The notes below the pieces were generated by a model. That model did not search any database. It was not told where the DNA came from and saw only the letters and a program-made list of their open reading frames with translations. A stretch of DNA of 64,000 nt from Liolophura sinensis (Eukaryota; Mollusca; Polyplacophora; Chitonida; Chitonidae): the NCBI RefSeq assembly GCF_032854445.1, contig NC_088299.1, forward strand, positions 967,001 through 1,031,000, read 5' to 3'. Below, piece after piece: positions 59,017 to 64,000 of the stretch; positions within the stretch are counted from its first letter, which is position 1, and every line of letters starts with the position of its first letter. A program made the translations under genes and the position numbers.

Positions 59017-59820
59017 AGTGGGGTGTGGCAGGGATGCTGAATAGTGTTGGTGGGGTGTGGCATGGATGCTGATTAATGGGGTGTGGCATGGATGCTGATT
59101 AGTGGGGTGTGGCATGGATGCTGAATAGTGTTGGTGGGGTGTGGCACGGATGCCGATTAGTGGGGTGTGGCATGGATGCATGAATACTGTGCTGGTTGGG
59201 TGTTACATGGATGCATGAGTACTGTGTTGGTTGGGTGTTACATGGATGCATGAATACTGTGTCGGCTGGGTGTTACATGGATGCATGAATATTATGTCGG
59301 CTTACCTGGATGCATAAAAGCAGTGCTGGTTGGGTGTTATATGGATGCATGAATATTATGTTGGTTGGGTGTTACCTGGATGCATGAAAGCAGTGCTGGT
59401 TGGGTGTTATGTGGATGCATGAATACTGTGCTGATGGGGTGTTACATGGATGCATGAATACTGTTTTGGATGGGTGTTACCTGGATGTATGAAGACTGTG
59501 TCGGTTGGGTGTTGCCTGGATGCATGAATACTGTGTCAGTTGGGTGTTACCTCGATGCATGAATACTGTGCTGGTTGGGTGTTACATGGGTGCATGAATA
59601 CTGTGTCAGTTGGGCATTACACAGATGCATGAATACTGTGCTGGTTGGGTGTTAGCTGGATTTATGAATATTGTGTCGGTTGGGTGTTACCTGCATGCAT
59701 GAATACTGTGCTGGTTGGGTGTTATATGCATGCATGAATACCGTGTCGGTTGGGTGTTACCTGGATGCATGAATACTGTGTCGGTTGGGTGTTACCTGGA
59801 TGCCTGAATACTGTTTTGGT
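59017..59820 (+). repeat. Minisatellite, mainly about 35-bp units, roughly 20 copies
   Basis: From about 59017 to 59170 the units are shorter (about 26 or 33 bp, GGGGTGTGGCATGGATGCTG type). From 59170 the unit settles at about 35 bp: GGATGCATGAATACTGTG, then TCGGTTGGGTGTTACCT, with substitutions in most copies. The array ends just before a type B SINE. An antisense open frame across the short units is a by-product of the period. Confidence 0.88.
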
Positions 59821-59861
59821 GACCGCATTATCTGCATGACCTTGCACCCTACATGTACATG

Positions 59862-60230
59862 GAACCGGCCCGGATAGCACAGTTGGTAGAGCGTCCGCTT
59901 CGGGACCGGTAGATCCAGGATCAATCCTTGGTCGAGTCACACCTAAGACTTTAAAAGAGGAAGTTGTAACTTCCTCGCTTGGCGTTCAGCATGAAGGGGA
60001 TAGTGAAACGACTGGTTGACCCGTATCAGTATAATGGCTCGGGCGGGGCGGCTTACTTGCCTTCGGTAAGGCGTCTCAGTGATGCAGCACTAAATAAAAG
60101 AGTGGTGGAAATCCGTCCTGCAACAAGGAGGCACAATTACACGTGCATGCACCCTAATGATTCCTTCGTCGTCATATGACTGAAAAATTGTTGAGTACGA
60201 CGTTAAACCCCAAGCACTCACTCACTCACT
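59862..60230 (+). mobile_element. tRNA-derived SINE (type B) with 12-bp target-site duplications and CACT tail
   Basis: The tRNA-like head GATAGCACAGTTGGTAGAGC and the B-box region GGATCAATCCTTGG are followed by the body GACTTTAAAAGAGGAAGTTG, then ATATGACTGAAAAATTGTTG, AGTACGACGTTAAACCCC and an (ACTC)n tail. TACATGTACATG flanks it at 59850-59861 and 60231-60242. This is the longer and better preserved of two clear copies; the other is at 13709. Confidence 0.88.
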
Positions 60231-60334
60231 TACATGTACATGTATATCCTTTTTGCACCTATTCTTTGTGTAAGGTGTTAGCATGATCGAACAAGAGATG
60301 CTGGTCTATATTTAACAGCAGGGTTGTAATGAGT

Positions 60335-61095
60335 ACTTATTTGATTGTTGTTTAATACCAATTACTGAAGAAAATTCACTTATAAACTGGCAGAGATATC
60401 GTAGTATGGATGGAAGAAACTAGAATTCCTGGGGAAAAAAAAAAACACCCACCATTGGTAAGTTACTAACAAACTTTTCCACCTGTGATGTACAGATACT
60501 CAAACCATATTAGTGGGATACAAATCAGGTCTTCAATGAATGTTAAAAATCACAAACAGCCACAAGAGCAACCTAGACTGTTTCACTAAGGCCCCACCAG
60601 AAGTGAGTACAGGGGGATCTAAAAATGCCCTGTCCAAAGCCAGTTTGTAATGTATAAAGGTTTAGCCCTTGTTGAGAAGGCAGAGAGAACCATGACACAG
60701 TACTGAATTGTCCTTTCTTACGTCTTGGTGTGAAATTTTAAGAAGACCATACACCACCACACCATACAGAAGAATATTTCTCTTATATGATAGCGATCGT
60801 ATGCTGGGTGAGGAACAGGAGAGGCCACGGTCAATGATCAAGCTTTGGCAAGTTACTGATGAACTTTCCTACATCTGACGCACAGACATGCCTGTTTGTG
60901 CTAGACTGCACAAACGGCCACATGAGCATCGCCAACCCCTTGTTGTCAACAAGGCCCCACAAGCAGTTAGAAAAGGAATGAACATATTTCCTATCCAAGG
61001 CCAGGTTTGGACCTGCACCTCCCTTTGAGACAATTGAAAGGCGAGTGCCTCATAACTACTGAACAACTGCCTGCTCCTCCACATCCTCTATATAG
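60335..61095 (-). mobile_element. Two SINE-like repeats in reverse orientation, side by side
   Basis: At 60335-60600 and 60750-61095 the plus strand shows reversed SINE 3' ends (ACTGAAGAAAATTCACTTAT; AGAATATTTCTCTTATATGA). These are followed by the shared body (GGTAAGTTACTAACAAAC; GGCAAGTTACTGATGAAC). In the second, a tRNA-like head follows on the minus strand (GGCACTCGCC, then GGTCCAAACC) near 61010-61070. The two diverge enough to be separate insertions. Confidence 0.55.
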
Positions 61096-64000
61096 GTTAT
61101 GATTCAGACGAAACCTGCAAGCAGTGTGCAGGGAAAGCACAACAGCTAAGCAAGGGTTGGCAAATTTTATACCATGAACACAAAGCCCAGTCAATCTAGG
61201 AGCTTGTTTCAAAAGTACCATTTAATTGACTGAGGGCTTAGGACTCGATCATAGTCTTTAACTTGATAATGTCACAGTAACATGGTTATAAATACGTCTA
61301 TATATATATATATATATGTTAATTTGAATATGTAAAAGCATCGGCATTGTACTGGCAAAACTCAAACAACTGGGACAGCTTACGTCAAAAATTCAGCGGC
61401 ATTGCGCATTTTATTTTACAATTTTGTTTCGTTAAAGTCAGATTTCTTAATATAAAGTGATGTACAGGAAAAACAACAAAAAACAAAGCACACAATGTAG
61501 TAAACAGCAAAAAGCTCAACCTGTGAATGTAAAATGAGGACATTTAAACAGAATACAGTAACCTGTAGTAGGAGAAGATTATCTACAGGTAGGGATGAGG
61601 AAATAGAGTGGTATATATGATGTTATACACTCCTGCTTCACTCACAGCTGACAAAGACTTGTTTAACAACCTAATGAGATGCATGTACTTTGACCTTACA
61701 TAAATAATATGCTGGTGTAATATGATTCATTTTCATATCACATCATACATCGTATGTAAATCAAAGCTGAACAAGCCTATTTTATGACTTTTCACAATCA
61801 ACTAGGCTTGAATCAAAATCATATCATAGAATAAATCATAAATGTCCTTACAGGCCATATTAAATTAATTTCTTCACCGATTCAGCAGTTTTTACACCAT
61901 TTGCAAGTTGTAATATCAAATGATATACCACAGCATACACCCTCTCATACAGATGAGATACAACCAGTGGTTGACTTAAATGTGCTGGCCTTACATATAT
62001 GCATGAAGAAATGTCTATAGACCAAACTGGTGTACCATAAACCTTTAAAACAGTGAATGTTATTTAACTCTCACATTCATGTATTGTATTGTTGTATTTG
62101 TACATCAGAAATCCTAGCACTTTATCACAACACTTCCTATCTTGCCTACTGTCCATCTTTTAACATGGTAGTATTTGTGTTTGGATCAAATTATGGGCAA
62201 AATATCATCATTTTTGCAACATAGGGAACCCAAGCCCACACCAGAACATAATTAAGAAGATCAGTCTGATTTTGTTCAGTTGGTTTTCTATGTATCTATG
62301 TATAAAACTGACAGAATGAACCTACCTTGCCGTACAGTGACAACGCTGTAACATTATATCTTGAATCCTGCTTATTATGTACATCACATTAAAATACATT
62401 CAAAGGTAAAAGTGTGAAGCTTAAAATATTTCAATAAAATTTAAGCAGACCTAAATCACCAACATTTAAACTTAAAAGTAATTTCACTTTTGCCAATCTC
62501 CATGAAAAAAAAAAAAGGAAATTAAAAATGGAATGTACAGATAAAAGTCATCACATGATAGTACTAATGTGCATCAGTAACAAAAAACAGTACAAGAGAC
62601 ACATTGCAGTAATGTGACGATAGACAGCCTCTCATCAGGATGTATCAACTTTTCATTACATTCAAATGTGCAGCATAGTCACAACAGCTGGACTCTACAC
62701 AAGAAATACAGGAGAAAACTGGGCAAACATATGAATCTTGGATAGATGTACAATTATTTCCGAAGTTCTACAGTTACATAACCATTATGAAATGCAACTA
62801 GTTTAACAGTGAGATTAGTTTACATGGCACATTTACTGATCTGAGCTCAAATGAGGTGAATCCAATGTGTGTCATAAAGAGTATGTTCATGTTTTTATAT
62901 CACACTTTGCAACAAAAAAATGTGTGCAACTGGTATAAGCACACTACAAGTGGGAAGATCTATGCATAACATACATTCTCTGCTAAGTATTTCTGTAAAC
63001 TAAAAGAAAGAAAACCTCACTTTGTTATTAGTAAATCGGGTATCACTTTCAAGACCTAATCAAGCCTGTCAACATGCTCAGTTGACAATATGGCATGAAA
63101 ATAAGGGGAGAATTTCAACTATAAGCTTATAATCATGTGCCTGTGGTGCATACAGGAAAACAAATCTTGTAACTCATAAAACAGCAGTGCCCTCTTCCTA
63201 ATTGGATAACATTACCAGTGATTCCAATAGCAACACAAGTAATCATGAATAATCAGACCTTCTCACGTACGGCCGGAGAGGAAGCCAGCATGAGCTGGAC
63301 TTGAACTCACAGCGACTGAATTGGTGAGAGGCTCCTGGGTCATTACACTGTGCTAGTGCGCCAGCAGATACTGGTGTTTTCTGAGTTACAAAACCCCACT
63401 GTAACAGTGGTCATCTTGCAGTATAAGGCATACACTGGACAGTACAAAATTATCAGTAATCACACTTCTACACAATAAATTAGTCACACCAAATATCCAC
63501 ATTCATAAACCAGCACTTCTTCAATATCTGTATGTTCATCACTAACCCAACAGTTCATGTAATACAACAAGGTGCAGTAGGCATCTGTGAGAATACGCTT
63601 TGAAACTATTGCATAGAAAAACTGACATCATTTGTTATTATGAAGCTGTCCTATCCATAATACGTAAAATCAATGAGAACTTACCCCCAAACCAAAAACC
63701 CCACACATTGATAAATATTACAGCAAAGCTGTTGTTTTTGGGTTTTATGAATAGAACCTAAAGTGTAATGAATTTCATTCTTTCACATGAAGAACTATAA
63801 GCACTGGTTTTTTTACCATGTGTTCGACTGCTTCACTTTAGTATCACATGTACAAGAACAGTGTTTTTTCTCAATGTCTCTTGTTTTAGTTAAAAAATCT
63901 TTCGAGAAATTAAAACTAGTGAGTCAGTTAAGAAGCTTAGAACAATCATCTTCACAGAGCCACTCTATGGGCTAAAATACTAAATGAATCATTATGAGAT
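61096..64000. other. AT-rich right end with no recognised gene
   Basis: No exon with family similarity was found on either strand. There is a (TA)n run near 61297-61317, a tRNA-headed SINE at 63250-63370 and several TTTATT hexamers. The low-complexity, stop-rich character would fit the 3' UTR of a minus-strand gene beyond the right edge, but nothing proves it. Confidence 0.35.
63250..63370 (-). mobile_element. tRNA-like head of a type A SINE, reverse
   Basis: The minus strand reads TGGCGCACTAGCACAGTGTA (A-box-like), then GTGAGTTCAAGTCCAGCTC (B-box-like), then GCTGGCTTCCTCTCCGGCCG and TACGTGAGAAGGTCTG. That last block continues in complete SINEs elsewhere (for example 5690-5760), linking head and body. 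The 3' part is missing here. Confidence 0.6.

Noticed and set aside
58987-59181. Antisense open frame with repeated His/Pro/Thr motif
   Set aside because: It is produced by the tandem repeat period; the frame breaks when the unit changes to 35 bp.
63250-63370. Possible tRNA gene (A and B box-like sequence)
   Set aside because: The cloverleaf is not intact and the sequence runs into the SINE body; it is a SINE head. The same applies to the heads at 13709, 26262, 27600, 59862 and 61050.

Overview
This is a piece of an animal nuclear genome: AT-rich, with short exons separated by long repeat-filled introns, GT-AG splice sites whose phases match, tRNA-derived SINEs and hAT/MITE remnants. An intronic miR-71/miR-2 microRNA cluster marks a protostome. 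The microRNA variants and the SINE families with AAAT-type or CACT tails suggest a lophotrochozoan, most likely a mollusc (possibly a bivalve). The phylum is an inference, not a measurement.

Layout from left to right. Positions 1-8722 (minus strand) hold the first seven coding exons of RELCH (KIAA1468), which runs off the left edge. Positions 8723-8955 are a short divergent promoter with E2F-like sites and an E-box. Positions 8956-24024 (plus strand) hold a complete 11-exon CDT1, the replication licensing factor; its 7.5-kb first intron carries a dead hAT-like transposase and a SINE with target-site duplications. Positions 24025-27968 are a tail-to-tail intergenic region with a 4 x 67 bp tandem repeat and SINEs. 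Positions about 27969-52994 (minus strand) hold PPP4R1, the HEAT-repeat regulatory subunit of protein phosphatase 4, with about 21 coding exons. Its seventh intron (43088-45940) hosts one miR-71 hairpin followed by six miR-2 family hairpins, all on the host strand. Positions 56825 to about 57945 (plus strand) hold GEMIN7 of the SMN complex. From 57946 to 64000 there is no recognisable gene, only a MITE, a 35-bp minisatellite, SINEs and AT-rich sequence.

The four genes are unrelated housekeeping functions: endosomal cholesterol transport, replication licensing, phosphatase regulation and snRNP assembly. RELCH and CDT1 are head to head, CDT1 and PPP4R1 tail to tail, and PPP4R1 and GEMIN7 head to head. 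The most notable system is the microRNA cluster inside PPP4R1. PPP4R1 also needs two one-base corrections (near 45970 and 39995) to read through, although every splice site is intact. Assembly indels are the simplest explanation.

Exon models were built by hand from splice signals, phase arithmetic and recalled family sequences; no alignment or folding program was run.
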